Shown here in pieces: positions 7,863 through 16,647 of a stretch of 27,282 nt of DNA. Location: the NCBI GenBank assembly GCA_964516925.1, contig CAZEXL010000019.1:1-27282 (forward strand), in the 5' to 3' direction. Each line of letters begins with the position of its first letter. The stretch's first letter is position 1. Position numbers and translations under genes: made by a program. The notes under the pieces were generated by a model. The model made no database searches. It was not told the DNA's origin and saw only the letters and a list, made by a program, of their open reading frames with translations. Origin of the DNA: CAG-552 sp964516925. Lineage in GTDB: Bacteria > Bacillota > Clostridia > Christensenellales > Pumilibacteraceae.

Positions 7863-8797
7863 TAATCCATTCCGTCCGTAATAGACTTTATTATCTTAGA
7901 AAGCACGTCTTCGTAAAATCCGAATATCACGCATCCTGCCGCTTGCACGTGTCCGCCGCCGCCGAAAACGGCAGCGCATTCAGCCACGTTGTAGCCTTTG
8001 CTTCTAAAGCTTACCTTGAATTTTTTATCGCTTTGTTCGGTCATACAAACCGCTACTTTTACGCTTTTTATTGCCATTGCGTAATCGATAAGTCCTTCGG
8101 TGTCGGCAATACCGCAACACGTTTGAGACAAATCGTCGGGGCGAATCGATATAACGCATATACTGTCGTTGCGATAAAACCTCATGGAATCTATCGCTTT
8201 GCCGATAAGCTTCGTTTTTTGCGTAGTTTGAGCTCGATACAAATTGGTGTTTACGTCGTACGCTTTAGCCCCGCACTCTATAAGCTTAGCCGCCGTTTGA
8301 AACACGTTGGACGTAACGTTGTTGTGCATAAAATGTCCGGTGTCGGTAGAAAGCCCGGTATACAAACAATCTGCCATAACCTGATCCACAAGCCCTTCGG
8401 GCAGTAACATATCGGCAAGAATTTCGCACGTGCTCGACTTTTCGGGATAGACGTAGTTGGTTTGAGCGTAGCCGACGTTGGTTACGTGATGATCGAACTG
8501 TATGCTTTTGATTTTTTTTAGTAGTTTTCCATATTTACCCATACGGATTTCGTCGCCGCAATCGACGACGATTAACAAATCGTGCTTATCGGACGTAATT
8601 TTGTTTATGCAATCGAAATTCGGCATAAACGAATAATGGTCGGGCAAATCCGAATCGTAAACGAGGTCCGCGTTTACCCCCATGTTTTTAGCAAGACGGC
8701 GTAATGTAAGACCTGCGCCCAGACAATCTCCGTCGGGGCGCACGTGACCTACGATTAGTATGTTTTTTGCGTCTTTGATGCTATCTGTCAGTTTCAT
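7862..8797 (-). CDS. nrnA: DHH/DHHA1 phosphoesterase, NrnA-like oligoribonuclease / pAp phosphatase
   Basis: 311 residues. NrnA proteins degrade very short RNAs and linear dinucleotides such as pGpG and dephosphorylate pAp. The DHH domain shows GHVRPDGDCLGA (His18, Asp22, Asp24), Asp79 in VVDCGD and DHH at 102-104. The DHHA1 domain shows GGGGHVQAAG (279-288). It overlaps the end of rbfA by 17 nt. The rbfA-nrnA-truB order is typical of Gram-positive bacteria. Confidence 0.92.
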   Translation of the reverse strand: MKLTDSIKDAKNILIVGHVRPDGDCLGAGLTLRRLAKNMGVNADLVYDSDLPDHYSFMPNFDCINKITSDKHDLLIVVDCGDEIRMGKYGKLLKKIKSIQFDHHVTNVGYAQTNYVYPEKSSTCEILADMLLPEGLVDQVMADCLYTGLSTDTGHFMHNNVTSNVFQTAAKLIECGAKAYDVNTNLYRAQTTQKTKLIGKAIDSMRFYRNDSICVISIRPDDLSQTCCGIADTEGLIDYAMAIKSVKVAVCMTEQSDKKFKVSFRSKGYNVAECAAVFGGGGHVQAAGCVIFGFYEDVLSKIIKSITDGMD

Positions 8798-9131
8798 TCT
8801 TTTTTAATCCTTCTAGTATCGCATCTATTTTTTCGCCGTATTGCATAGACGTGTCGAGCAGAAAATTAAGAGTCGGGACGGTACGAAGCTCGCGATATTC
8901 TTCGCGAAGCTCGTGACGAATAAACCCTGCGCATTTTTTAAGCGCGGCAAGCGTTTCGGTTACGTCGCCGCCATAGCAACTTACGAACACTTTTGCCGAA
9001 CTTAAATCGCGCGAAGTTTCCACCGCTATAACGCTTACCATAGAAGTTATGCGCGGATCTTTTAGTCTGCTTATGATCTCCGAAATGCTTTTTTGTAACT
9101 CGCTGTTTACTCTGTCGATTCTGAAATTCAT
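8781..9131 (-). CDS. rbfA: 30S ribosome-binding factor A
   Basis: 116 residues, normal for RbfA, a KH-like protein that helps 16S rRNA 5'-end maturation and late 30S assembly, notably in the cold. Typical opening (RIDRVNSELQKSISEII), KDPRI in the first third and the ALKKCAGFIRHEL helix. Begins 4 nt after the infB stop and overlaps nrnA at its end. Confidence 0.95.
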   Translation of the reverse strand: MNFRIDRVNSELQKSISEIISRLKDPRITSMVSVIAVETSRDLSSAKVFVSCYGGDVTETLAALKKCAGFIRHELREEYRELRTVPTLNFLLDTSMQYGEKIDAILEGLKKNETDR

Positions 9132-9135
9132 TCTT

Positions 9136-11697
9136 TTACGCCTTTATCTCTTCTAGAATATATGCTTCGAGCTCGTCGTTCTCTTTTACGTCGTTGAAGC
9201 CTTCGATGCAAATACCGCACTCGTAACCTACGCCGACTTCCTTAACGTCGTCTTTAAAGCGTTTGAGCGTTTCGATAGAGCTTTCGTGAATCATTTCGCC
9301 GTCGCGGAACACGCGAACCTTTGCATTACGCTGCATTTTGCCGTTTAGCACGTAGCTACCCGCAACCATTCCTACGCCGGTAATTTTGAACACGTTACGT
9401 ACTTGCGCTCTGCCGATAACGACTTCTTGATACTTGGGTTCGGCAAGCCCTTTTATCGTGCGCTCCATATCCTCGAGCGCTTCGTAAATTATACGATAAA
9501 GACGAACGTCGATACCGTTCTTTTCGGCAATAGCTCGCGACTCGTTGTCGGGACGAACGTTGAATCCTATTACTATCGCATTGGATATATTCGCAAGCAT
9601 AAGGTCGGACTTGTTGATCGCACCTACGCCCGAATGAATTATCTTTACTTTTACGTCTTCGCCTTCAAGCTTAAGAAGCGACGCCTTTAACGCTTCGACC
9701 GAACCTTGAACGTCCGCTTTTACTATAAGATTGAACTCTTTAAGCTGACCTTCGTTGTACTTGTTCATCATATCGTCGAAGGATACTTTTTGACCTTGGT
9801 TTGCTTGCTCGTTGCGCAATTTCGTGTTGCGTTCTTCTATTACCTGACGAGCAACTTTTTCGTCGCTTACCACGTAAATGCCGTCGCCTGCCGACGGAAC
9901 TTCGCCAAAGCCGAGTACCGATACCGGCATGGACGGACCTGCTTCCTTTATGGTGCGTCCTTTGTCGTCGGTCATTGCTCTTACTCTACCGAAAGTCATG
10001 CCGGAAACGACGAAGTCGCCGACCTTTAGCGTACCGTTTTGTACGATAACGTTTGCAATAGGACCTTTACCCTTATCGAGCTTAGCTTCGATAATCGAGC
10101 CTTTTGCTTTACGCTTGGGATTAGCACGATAGTTGTTGTATTCGGCTACGAAAAGAATCATCTCGAGCAATTTATCTATACCCGTACCCTGCTTTGCGGA
10201 TATGGGTACCATTATCGTGTCGCCGCCCCATTCTTCGGTAACGAGTCCGTATTCGGTAAGCTGTTGCTTTATGCGCTCGATATTTGCGCCCGGCTTATCG
10301 ATTTTGTTGATAGCCACGATTACCGGGACGTTTGCCGCCTTTGCGTGATTTATGGCTTCGATCGTTTGCGGCATTACGCCGTCGTCTGCCGCTACTATAA
10401 GCACGGCAATATCGGTTACCTGCGCGCCGCGAGCACGCATCTCGGTAAACGCTTCGTGACCGGGAGTGTCGAGGAAGGTTATCTTTTCGCCCTTGCAGAC
10501 AACCGAATATGCGCCGATATGTTGAGTGATCCCGCCCGCCTCGCCTGCTGCCACCGACGTTTTACGAATGGCGTCGAGAAGCGAAGTTTTACCGTGGTCA
10601 ACGTGTCCCATTACGGTAATAATGGGCGGACGCTTTACGAGGTCTTCTTCCTTATCCGCCTCTTCGTGCGCTTCTTCAAGCTGAGCTTCCATAGTTTTGT
10701 CCAGCTTAAGCTCGAGTTCTACGCCGAGTTCGTTGGCAACGAGTTCCATGGTCGGGAAGTCTACGACGCTGTTTATGTTAGTCATAATACCAAGCACCAT
10801 AAGTTGCTTGATGATTTCTTGTGCTGTTTTGCCTATTTTTTCGCTTAAGATTTTTACGGTAAGATTTTCGGTAGTGATTACTGCCTTTTCGATCTTGACG
10901 GGCGTAAAGCTTTGCTCTACTTTTACCTTCTTGTTCTTAAGCTTGCGAGTTCCCATACGCTCTTCGCCCACGTCGTCCTGAATAAAGCCCTTGCGAATAA
11001 GCGTACGCTTGTTCATCGTTTTTTTGTCGTCCGGCTTGTGATCTTTACGCTTATTGTCGAAAGATTTGCTACGATCCTTTACTTGCGGCAAATCAAGCTT
11101 GATGGGAGCGGCTTTTATAATTCCGCTCGGTTTTTGAGTACGAGGAGAAAGCGGCGCCTTGCCGTCCGGCTTGCGAACGCCGTTAGTCCCGTCCGGTTTA
11201 CGAGCGCCTTGACGAGCGCCGTTGTTTTGACGCATTCTGTCGCGGTCTTTAGGCTGCGGCTTTTGCGGCGGCGGAGGCGGTATTACAACGCCTTTAACGT
11301 AGCTGGGAACGTTCTTCTTTTCGGTCTCGGGATGCAAAATCGGTCCGACAGGCTTCGTCGTCTTTTGCTCCTGCTTTGGCTCGGACTTCTTTTCTGCTTT
11401 TGGCGTGGTTGCTTCGCTTTTCGGCTTTTCGTTTTGCGGCTTTGGTTGTTCGGCAGGCTCGGCAACTGCGGGAGTTGCGACGACTTCGGGCTGAACGTCC
11501 ATTGCGTCCGATTGATTTTCGCCGGCGCGGCAGCGATAAGTAGTAAGCAGCTCATCAATCTTACGCTTAATGTTTTTAACACCGGAAAGCAAGGCGTTAA
11601 GCTCGCTTTCTTGCGCCATTATGGTCTTAAGACGTTTAATGTTATCGGTCTTAATGCCGTCTTTTTCATTCTGCGTGTTTTGATTTTGAGTAGTCAA
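9136..11697 (-). CDS. infB: Translation initiation factor IF-2
   Basis: 853 residues. GTPase that delivers initiator fMet-tRNA and joins ribosomal subunits. It starts with TTG at 11697: GGAGG lies about 8 nt upstream and TTG immediately follows the ylxQ stop. Residues 60-230 are a low-complexity Lys/Pro/Gln-rich linker with a proline run near 140-144. The conserved IF2N region is about 275-330. The G domain has GHVDHGKT (364-371), DTPGH (410-414) and NKID (464-467); the C-terminal domains follow. The polyproline stretch makes it a plausible EF-P client. Confidence 0.98.
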   Translation of the reverse strand: MTTQNQNTQNEKDGIKTDNIKRLKTIMAQESELNALLSGVKNIKRKIDELLTTYRCRAGENQSDAMDVQPEVVATPAVAEPAEQPKPQNEKPKSEATTPKAEKKSEPKQEQKTTKPVGPILHPETEKKNVPSYVKGVVIPPPPPQKPQPKDRDRMRQNNGARQGARKPDGTNGVRKPDGKAPLSPRTQKPSGIIKAAPIKLDLPQVKDRSKSFDNKRKDHKPDDKKTMNKRTLIRKGFIQDDVGEERMGTRKLKNKKVKVEQSFTPVKIEKAVITTENLTVKILSEKIGKTAQEIIKQLMVLGIMTNINSVVDFPTMELVANELGVELELKLDKTMEAQLEEAHEEADKEEDLVKRPPIITVMGHVDHGKTSLLDAIRKTSVAAGEAGGITQHIGAYSVVCKGEKITFLDTPGHEAFTEMRARGAQVTDIAVLIVAADDGVMPQTIEAINHAKAANVPVIVAINKIDKPGANIERIKQQLTEYGLVTEEWGGDTIMVPISAKQGTGIDKLLEMILFVAEYNNYRANPKRKAKGSIIEAKLDKGKGPIANVIVQNGTLKVGDFVVSGMTFGRVRAMTDDKGRTIKEAGPSMPVSVLGFGEVPSAGDGIYVVSDEKVARQVIEERNTKLRNEQANQGQKVSFDDMMNKYNEGQLKEFNLIVKADVQGSVEALKASLLKLEGEDVKVKIIHSGVGAINKSDLMLANISNAIVIGFNVRPDNESRAIAEKNGIDVRLYRIIYEALEDMERTIKGLAEPKYQEVVIGRAQVRNVFKITGVGMVAGSYVLNGKMQRNAKVRVFRDGEMIHESSIETLKRFKDDVKEVGVGYECGICIEGFNDVKENDELEAYILEEIKA

Positions 11698-12021
11698 TTA
11701 AATTTCCTCCGACTTAATAAGTGAATAATCTTCTGTTATATATTTTAGAATGGCTTGAGACATCTGTTTGTTCGACAAGCCTATTACCTTGCAATTGCGT
11801 TTGTGAACGACGTCTTCGAGCGTGCGACTTTTCGTTTCGATAATCGGAACGCCGTCGCGCTCCGCTACTTTATAGGTTTGCTGTTTTGCCCTATCGCTTA
11901 ACGAATGGCAACGAACGATTAAATATCTTTTGCGATTGCTTTGTTCCAGCGTTTCCAATCCGTATATGACCTTGTTCGCCTTTACTGCAAATCCTATTAA
12001 CGTAGCAACTTTATCGCTCAT
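11698..12021 (-). CDS. ylxQ: L7Ae/L30e-family RNA-binding protein YlxQ
   Basis: 107 residues. L7Ae-like fold, usually encoded between ylxR and infB; these proteins bind kink-turn RNA and probably act on ribosomes. Visible features are the N-terminal ATLIGFAVKANKVIYG segment and IVRCHSLSDRAKQQ. ATG 12021 overlaps ylxR by 11 nt, and its stop abuts the infB TTG. The role here is inferred from family and position. Confidence 0.9.
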   Translation of the reverse strand: MSDKVATLIGFAVKANKVIYGLETLEQSNRKRYLIVRCHSLSDRAKQQTYKVAERDGVPIIETKSRTLEDVVHKRNCKVIGLSNKQMSQAILKYITEDYSLIKSEEI

Positions 12022-12268
12022 TTATAGCTTCCTTTATTCGTTCGTAAACCTCTTGCGGAATTTCGCATTTAAACGCGCGATTAAGCGCTTTGGTTTTTAC
12101 GAGTTTGTTTATGCACTCTTCGTTTTTGCATACGTACGCGCCGCGTCCCGGAGCTTTGTCGGTAAGGTCTACGCTTATCGATTCGCCAAACTTTACTACG
12201 CGAATAAGCGTGCGTTTATCCTTCATTTCTCTGCAAGCGACGCACATCCTAAGAGGCGTGTTCTTCAT
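12011..12268 (-). CDS. ylxR: YlxR family RNA/DNA-binding protein (DUF448)
   Basis: 85 residues. YlxR proteins have been proposed to bind RNA or nucleoid DNA; the function is not settled. Conserved elements CVACREMKDKRTLIRV and the GRGAYVC turn are present, with Cys9/Cys12 and later Cys47/Cys52 as possible metal ligands. It begins directly after the nusA stop (TAAATG). Confidence 0.93.
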   Translation of the reverse strand: MKNTPLRMCVACREMKDKRTLIRVVKFGESISVDLTDKAPGRGAYVCKNEECINKLVKTKALNRAFKCEIPQEVYERIKEAINER

Positions 12269-13387
12269 TTAGTTTTCGCCGCCTTCTTGAGTAGCCGCTT
12301 CGGTAGCCTCAGGTTCGACTTCGGTCGGCGCATCGGCATATTGATTTTTAATATAGCTGCTGTACGACTTTACGTCGATTTTCCAGCCGGTAAGACGAGC
12401 AGCCAAACGAGCGTTTTGACCGTCCTTGCCGATTGCAAGACTGAGCATATTGTCGTCGACGATTACACGTGCAGAGCGTTCGTTTTCGTCCACCACTTCG
12501 ACCATTGCGACTTTTGCAGGGCTGAGCGCACGAGCAATGAACTCGAGCGGATCGTTGTGCCACGGAATGATATCGATTTTTTCGCCGCCGAGCTCGGATA
12601 CGATTGCGTTTACACGCATGCCTCGATTACCTACGCAAGCGCCTACCGGGTCAACGTTGCCGTCTTCGCAATAAACAGCCATTTTGGTACGATATCCCGC
12701 TTCGCGCACGATAGCTTTGATGGTTACGAGTCCTGCTGCGATTTCGGGCACTTCGATTTCGAACAAGCGTTTTACAAAACCTGCTACCGTTCGGCTTACG
12801 GTGATTTGAGGACCGCGCGAACCCGTCTTTATCTTCTTTACGTACACTTTGATTCTGTCGCCAACGTTAAAGCGGTCTGCCGGAGCCTGATCCTGCGGCA
12901 TAAGCAACGCTTCGAGCTTGTTGATTTCGACGTATACGTTTTTGCCGTCTACTCGGCGTACGACGCACGTGATAAGCTCGCCCTCTTTTTGCGAAAGCTC
13001 GCTGTATGCAAGCTCGCTTTCCACTTCGCGAAGTTTTTGCATGATAACCTGCTTTGCGGTTTGAGCGGCAATGCGTCCGAAATCTCTGGGAACTACCTTT
13101 TCGGCAACTTTATCGCCAAGCTTGTATTTTTTATCGATAAGACGAGCGTCTTCCAAGCTGATTTGCGTATCCTTGTCCTCTACTTCTTCGACGACTTCCA
13201 AATACGCAATGATGTCGATGGTCGCTTTTTCGGGATCGAGTTTCACTTCGACTGCCTTAGCGTCGCCGGTATGCTTTTTGTAAGCGATAACGAGCGCCGT
13301 TTCCAACGCATCGATAAATACTTCTTTTTTTATACGCTTTTCAGTTTCTAGAGCGTCGAGCGCAAGAAAAAAGTCTTGACTTTTCAT
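12269..13387 (-). CDS. nusA: Transcription termination/antitermination factor NusA
   Basis: 372 residues, the short Gram-positive form without the C-terminal acidic repeats of proteobacteria. Binds RNA polymerase and nascent RNA and modulates pausing and termination. The N-terminal RNAP-binding domain (about 1-130) is followed by the S1 domain (about 135-200) and two KH domains; KH1 has VGACVGNRGMRVNAI and KH2 has AIGKDGQNARLAARLTGWKI. The last 20 residues are Glu/Ala-rich. AAGGAGG precedes ATG 13387. Confidence 0.98.
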   Translation of the reverse strand: MKSQDFFLALDALETEKRIKKEVFIDALETALVIAYKKHTGDAKAVEVKLDPEKATIDIIAYLEVVEEVEDKDTQISLEDARLIDKKYKLGDKVAEKVVPRDFGRIAAQTAKQVIMQKLREVESELAYSELSQKEGELITCVVRRVDGKNVYVEINKLEALLMPQDQAPADRFNVGDRIKVYVKKIKTGSRGPQITVSRTVAGFVKRLFEIEVPEIAAGLVTIKAIVREAGYRTKMAVYCEDGNVDPVGACVGNRGMRVNAIVSELGGEKIDIIPWHNDPLEFIARALSPAKVAMVEVVDENERSARVIVDDNMLSLAIGKDGQNARLAARLTGWKIDVKSYSSYIKNQYADAPTEVEPEATEAATQEGGEN

Positions 13388-13414
13388 TAGATTATATCCT
13401 CCTTAAAATAGAGC

Positions 13415-13873
13415 CTATTCAAATTTGACAAGCGGTCGCACGAACGCCGCTTTTGCACATTCGATCGTGACTTCTTTGCCTTCGCAAAGAATGGTAAAAG
13501 TGTTGTCTTCCTTTTTCACAAGCACGCCTTCGTAAAGCTTTTTGCCCTTTAGCGGAGCGTAGAGCTTTACTTCTACTTCTTGACCGTAGTTGCGTTCGTA
13601 ATCGCGCTGCGTTTTGAACGGCCGATCCAGTCCGGGCGAAGACACGTTGAACGAATACGGTTGATTTTGCGTAGGATTTACTTCGTCCAAAACGGGATCG
13701 AGCGCGCGACTTACCTTTTCGCAATCGTCGAGGTCCACGCCGCCGTCCTTATAGATGAATACCGTTAGCGTCATTTGACCGTACTGTTTTTCGTACTCGA
13801 CGTCCACGAGTTCGTAACCCATATCGGTCAGAGGCCCGATTACCGCTTTTTTTGTTAATTCGACAACGTTCAT
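13415..13873 (-). CDS. rimP: Ribosome maturation factor RimP
   Basis: 152 residues from ATG 13873, where MNVVELTKK begins; a longer in-frame version to 13924 would translate the leader hairpin and is rejected. RimP helps 30S assembly around S12. Typical motifs: GYELVDVEYEK, DLDDCEKVSRALDPVLDE and the FNVSSPGLDRP signature. First gene of the rimP-nusA-infB operon, with its own promoter at 13958-13986. Confidence 0.96.
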   Translation of the reverse strand: MNVVELTKKAVIGPLTDMGYELVDVEYEKQYGQMTLTVFIYKDGGVDLDDCEKVSRALDPVLDEVNPTQNQPYSFNVSSPGLDRPFKTQRDYERNYGQEVEVKLYAPLKGKKLYEGVLVKKEDNTFTILCEGKEVTIECAKAAFVRPLVKFE

Positions 13874-13909
13874 TTTGATTCCCTTTGCGTTTACTCCGCT
13901 ATAACGATT

Positions 13910-13935
13910 GAGAGCGAACCGCAAGGCTCACTCTC
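13910..13935 (-). promoter_or_regulatory. Leader hairpin of the rimP-nusA-infB operon
   Basis: On the transcript, GAGAGTGAGCC pairs with GGTTCGCTCTC over 11 bp (two G-U pairs) around a four-base UUGC loop. It lies about 16 nt from the predicted transcript start and 36 nt before the rimP ATG, and no U-run follows, so it is not a terminator. Similar hairpins precede rimP in other Firmicutes (from memory); RNA stability or autoregulation is possible. Confidence 0.65.
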
Positions 13936-13957
13936 ATCGTGCTCATATAACTTTGAA

Positions 13958-13986
13958 ATTATATCATATACTTCCGCAAAACGCAA
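13958..13986 (-). promoter_or_regulatory. Promoter of the rimP-nusA-infB operon
   Basis: TTGCGT (13981-13986), a 17-nt spacer and a perfect TATAAT (13958-13963), about 75 nt downstream of the PolC-like gene's stop. It would drive the nine-gene rimP-to-ribF run. Confidence 0.7.
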
Positions 13987-14062
13987 CCGTTTGGACGTTA
14001 TTTTGGACAATATATACCAAATTTTTTGCCGTAATACGACGTTTTTGGCGCTTGAACGGAAT

Positions 14063-15607
14063 TTATTTCATTTTTGCTGCGATTTTTATAAATACTTTGG
14101 CGGTAGTTACGGCATCCGACACGGCTCTATGCGCCGCTTCGTTTACGACTTCGAAGTATTTAGACATGTAGTCCAGATTGTATTTCTTCAACTCGGGATA
14201 ATACTTTTTTGCAAGCAACATTACGTCGAGCTGTTCGTTTTCGAAATAGATGTTTATCGGCTCGGCTTTTGCTCGGATAAACGGCCAATCGAACTGCAAA
14301 CTGTTTTGCCCTACCATTATCGTACCGTAGCAAAATTTGAAAAAGTCGGGCATCACGTCGGATATAAGCGGCTTGCCTTTTACGTCGGCGTCGGTTATTC
14401 CGGTAAGTTCGACTGTCTTTTGAGATATGAGGCATTCGGGATCGATAAGCGACGAAAACGTTTCGGTAATTACTCCGTCCTTTATTTTTACGGCTCCGAT
14501 TTCTATAATTTTGTCGGTAGCTTGATTAAGCCCGGTGGTTTCGAGATCGTATACCACGAATTCCTTCCCCATCAAAAACGGCGGGGGGGCTTCCTTTGCT
14601 TTAAAAATATAGTCTTGTTCGTAATTTTCGTACGGCTTAGGAGTAACGAATCGATACTTGTCGGGTAAAGCAAGCTTGGCACGATTTATTACGAAGTTTT
14701 CGGGTAGCGTACACAGCGATATGTAACGCACTCTGAAAGACATTTTGGTGACGCCTCGAAAGGTATTCATTTCGGTCGTTCCGAATGCGACGATTTGCTT
14801 ATCGTTGCTTAGAAGGCGTATCTTGTCGACAGTCTTTTTTGTAGGAAAATAAATACAGTCCACCGAACCCGTAAAGTCCTCGAGTCGGAACTTATAAAAA
14901 TACTTTTGTTCCGTTTCGCCTTCTTTCATCGTTCGCTTGTACTCGGCAAAGTCTTTTATTCTGCCACACAAAACTACGCCGTCGCGCGGCTTTGCGTCAA
15001 CGACGTAGCCGGGACGCTCGTATATCGCGTCTCCTATAAACGGCTCGACGTTTGCCACTTTAATCTTTCTGCCGCCCTCGTAGTCGTAAACGAGCTTATT
15101 TTCGGGCAGATCGAATACGATTTCTTCGCTTTCCAATTCAACGGATTTTAGACAAACTTTAATTTTTTCGCAATAGTTGCCGTACACGAAATTGTTGATT
15201 TTGTCTAGAATTCCGCGCGCCTCGATATAATCGCATATTGCGGCGGGAACGGACAACGTTACTATGATTTCGCCGCCTATGTATTCAAAATTGAAGTTGC
15301 CGCTTTTTACGTTGTGCTTTATCATGGGATAACTTTCCAAAAAGCTCAGCAAATTGTACGTAAAATAGCCTTCGTCGAAATAGCTTTTTTTGATTTTAAT
15401 TTTGACTTTAAACGAAACTTTTAGAACGTCGCTTGCCGATTGAGTAAGCGCGGCTAAATTTTTGTTAAGAAATTCGAACTTATCTTCGGGACAAACCAAA
15501 ACGACCTCGAGCGTATCTTGCCCGATTCGCGCGTTAAGTTCGCAAAGTTTTACGTTGCTTAGATCAAGCTTCGAACTTTCGCTTAATTTGTTGATAAATT
15601 CGTTCAA
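14063..15607 (-). CDS. PolC-like protein reduced to N-terminal, OB and DEDDh exonuclease domains
   Basis: 514 residues from TTG 15607; GGAG lies 8 nt upstream and TTG overlaps the ispG stop (TTGA). An ATG-less extension to 15739 would lie inside ispG and is rejected. Residues 1-170 match a PolC N-terminal region and 205-300 an OB domain (VVLCGRIKDF to FRVRYISL). Residues 348-510 form a DEDDh 3'-5' exonuclease with Asp354/Glu356 (YDLETTG), Asp440, His493 and Asp498. In normal PolC (about 1,400 residues) the exonuclease is nested in a PHP domain and followed by the polymerase; both are absent, and the sequence goes straight to the rimP promoter. It sits exactly at the polC position after ispG. 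It cannot be the replicase; a proofreading, accessory or repair nuclease role is inferred. Confidence 0.85.
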   Translation of the reverse strand: MNEFINKLSESSKLDLSNVKLCELNARIGQDTLEVVLVCPEDKFEFLNKNLAALTQSASDVLKVSFKVKIKIKKSYFDEGYFTYNLLSFLESYPMIKHNVKSGNFNFEYIGGEIIVTLSVPAAICDYIEARGILDKINNFVYGNYCEKIKVCLKSVELESEEIVFDLPENKLVYDYEGGRKIKVANVEPFIGDAIYERPGYVVDAKPRDGVVLCGRIKDFAEYKRTMKEGETEQKYFYKFRLEDFTGSVDCIYFPTKKTVDKIRLLSNDKQIVAFGTTEMNTFRGVTKMSFRVRYISLCTLPENFVINRAKLALPDKYRFVTPKPYENYEQDYIFKAKEAPPPFLMGKEFVVYDLETTGLNQATDKIIEIGAVKIKDGVITETFSSLIDPECLISQKTVELTGITDADVKGKPLISDVMPDFFKFCYGTIMVGQNSLQFDWPFIRAKAEPINIYFENEQLDVMLLAKKYYPELKKYNLDYMSKYFEVVNEAAHRAVSDAVTTAKVFIKIAAKMK

Positions 15608-16647
15608 ATGTTTTTCTCCGATAAAATTTGCGTTATTAACTCTTTTAGACTCGAAACGATTTGCTCCGAAGGAACGGTCTTTAGTATCCGACCGTGAGCA
15701 AAAAGCACGGCGTTGCCGCTTCCGCCCGCCACACCGCAATCGGCGTTTTTAGCTTCGCCCGGTCCGTTTACGGCACAACCCATAACGGCGACCTTTAGCG
15801 GGACGGTTACGCTTGAAGTAAATTCTTTGATTTGTCGTACCGTAGACGCCAGGTCGTACGAACACCTGGAACACGTGGGACACGAAATTACTTCGCAATA
15901 GTTCTTGTCGAGCCCTATCGAACGCAAAATGTTTTTTGCGGCGTAGACCTCGTTTAGCGGATCGCCCGAAAGAGAAACTCGTATCGTGTCGCCTATTCCG
16001 TCGCACAAAAGCGAGCCTATGCCTACGGCGGACTTTAGCGTACCGTCGCTTACGTCGCCGCTTTCGGTTACCCCGATATGGAGCGGATAATCGCAACTTT
16101 TGCTTATTATTCGATTCGCCTCGATCATCGTTTTTACGTCGCTGGATTTAACGGAAATTATTATATCGTTAAAACCGAATTTTTCGAGCAACGCTACGCT
16201 TTTTAGCGCGCTGTCGGCAATTTGACGAGCGTCGCCGCCTACCACGCCTTTTTCGAGCGAACCTCCGTTTACGCCCACGCGAATTGCCGTTCCGTTTGCT
16301 TTGCATGCGTCTACTACGGCTTTGACCTTATTTTCGTCCCCTAAGTAACCGGGATTTATACGCACTTTGGCAAAACCTATTTCGCTGCAAAGCACGGCAA
16401 GTTTGTAGTCAAATTGTATATCGGCAACTAGCGGAACGCTGAACGCATCGACGATTTTTTTGCACGCTTCGACTTCTTCTTTCGTCGAAACGGCAAGCCT
16501 TACTATATCGCATCCGCTTAAAATCAAGGCGTTTATTTGCCTTGCGGTAAGCTCGTAGTCGAGCGTCGGAGTGTTAGTCATGGACTGAACCGTTATGCGA
16601 TTGCCGCCACCGATCGGAACGTTTTTTACGTAAACTGTTTTCGTCAT
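15604..16647 (-). CDS. ispG: 4-hydroxy-3-methylbut-2-enyl diphosphate synthase (flavodoxin/ferredoxin)
   Basis: 347 residues. Converts MEcPP to HMBPP late in the MEP isoprenoid pathway using a [4Fe-4S] cluster. Cluster ligands are Cys256 and Cys259 (SCPTCSRC) and Cys291 (GCAVNGPGE), with the usual Glu298. The TIM-barrel part opens with GGNRITVQSMTNTPT. ATG 16647 overlaps the rseP stop by one base (TAATG). Together with dxr upstream it shows the MEP route; the isc genes at the window's right end would supply its cluster. Confidence 0.97.
   Translation of the reverse strand: MTKTVYVKNVPIGGGNRITVQSMTNTPTLDYELTARQINALILSGCDIVRLAVSTKEEVEACKKIVDAFSVPLVADIQFDYKLAVLCSEIGFAKVRINPGYLGDENKVKAVVDACKANGTAIRVGVNGGSLEKGVVGGDARQIADSALKSVALLEKFGFNDIIISVKSSDVKTMIEANRIISKSCDYPLHIGVTESGDVSDGTLKSAVGIGSLLCDGIGDTIRVSLSGDPLNEVYAAKNILRSIGLDKNYCEVISCPTCSRCSYDLASTVRQIKEFTSSVTVPLKVAVMGCAVNGPGEAKNADCGVAGGSGNAVLFAHGRILKTVPSEQIVSSLKELITQILSEKNI

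Noticed and set aside
9403..11724. Several long plus-strand open frames opposite infB
   Set aside because: They are shadows of infB, with odd Arg/Cys/Tyr-rich composition and no ribosome binding sites.
11930..13351. A 473-codon open frame on the plus strand
   Set aside because: It is antisense to nusA, ylxR and ylxQ, all strongly recognisable; it has no domain pattern and arises from their codon bias.
14063..15739. A longer version of the PolC-like protein starting at 15739
   Set aside because: The extra 44 residues lie inside ispG in another frame; the TTG at 15607 has a Shine-Dalgarno and a typical overlap with the ispG stop.
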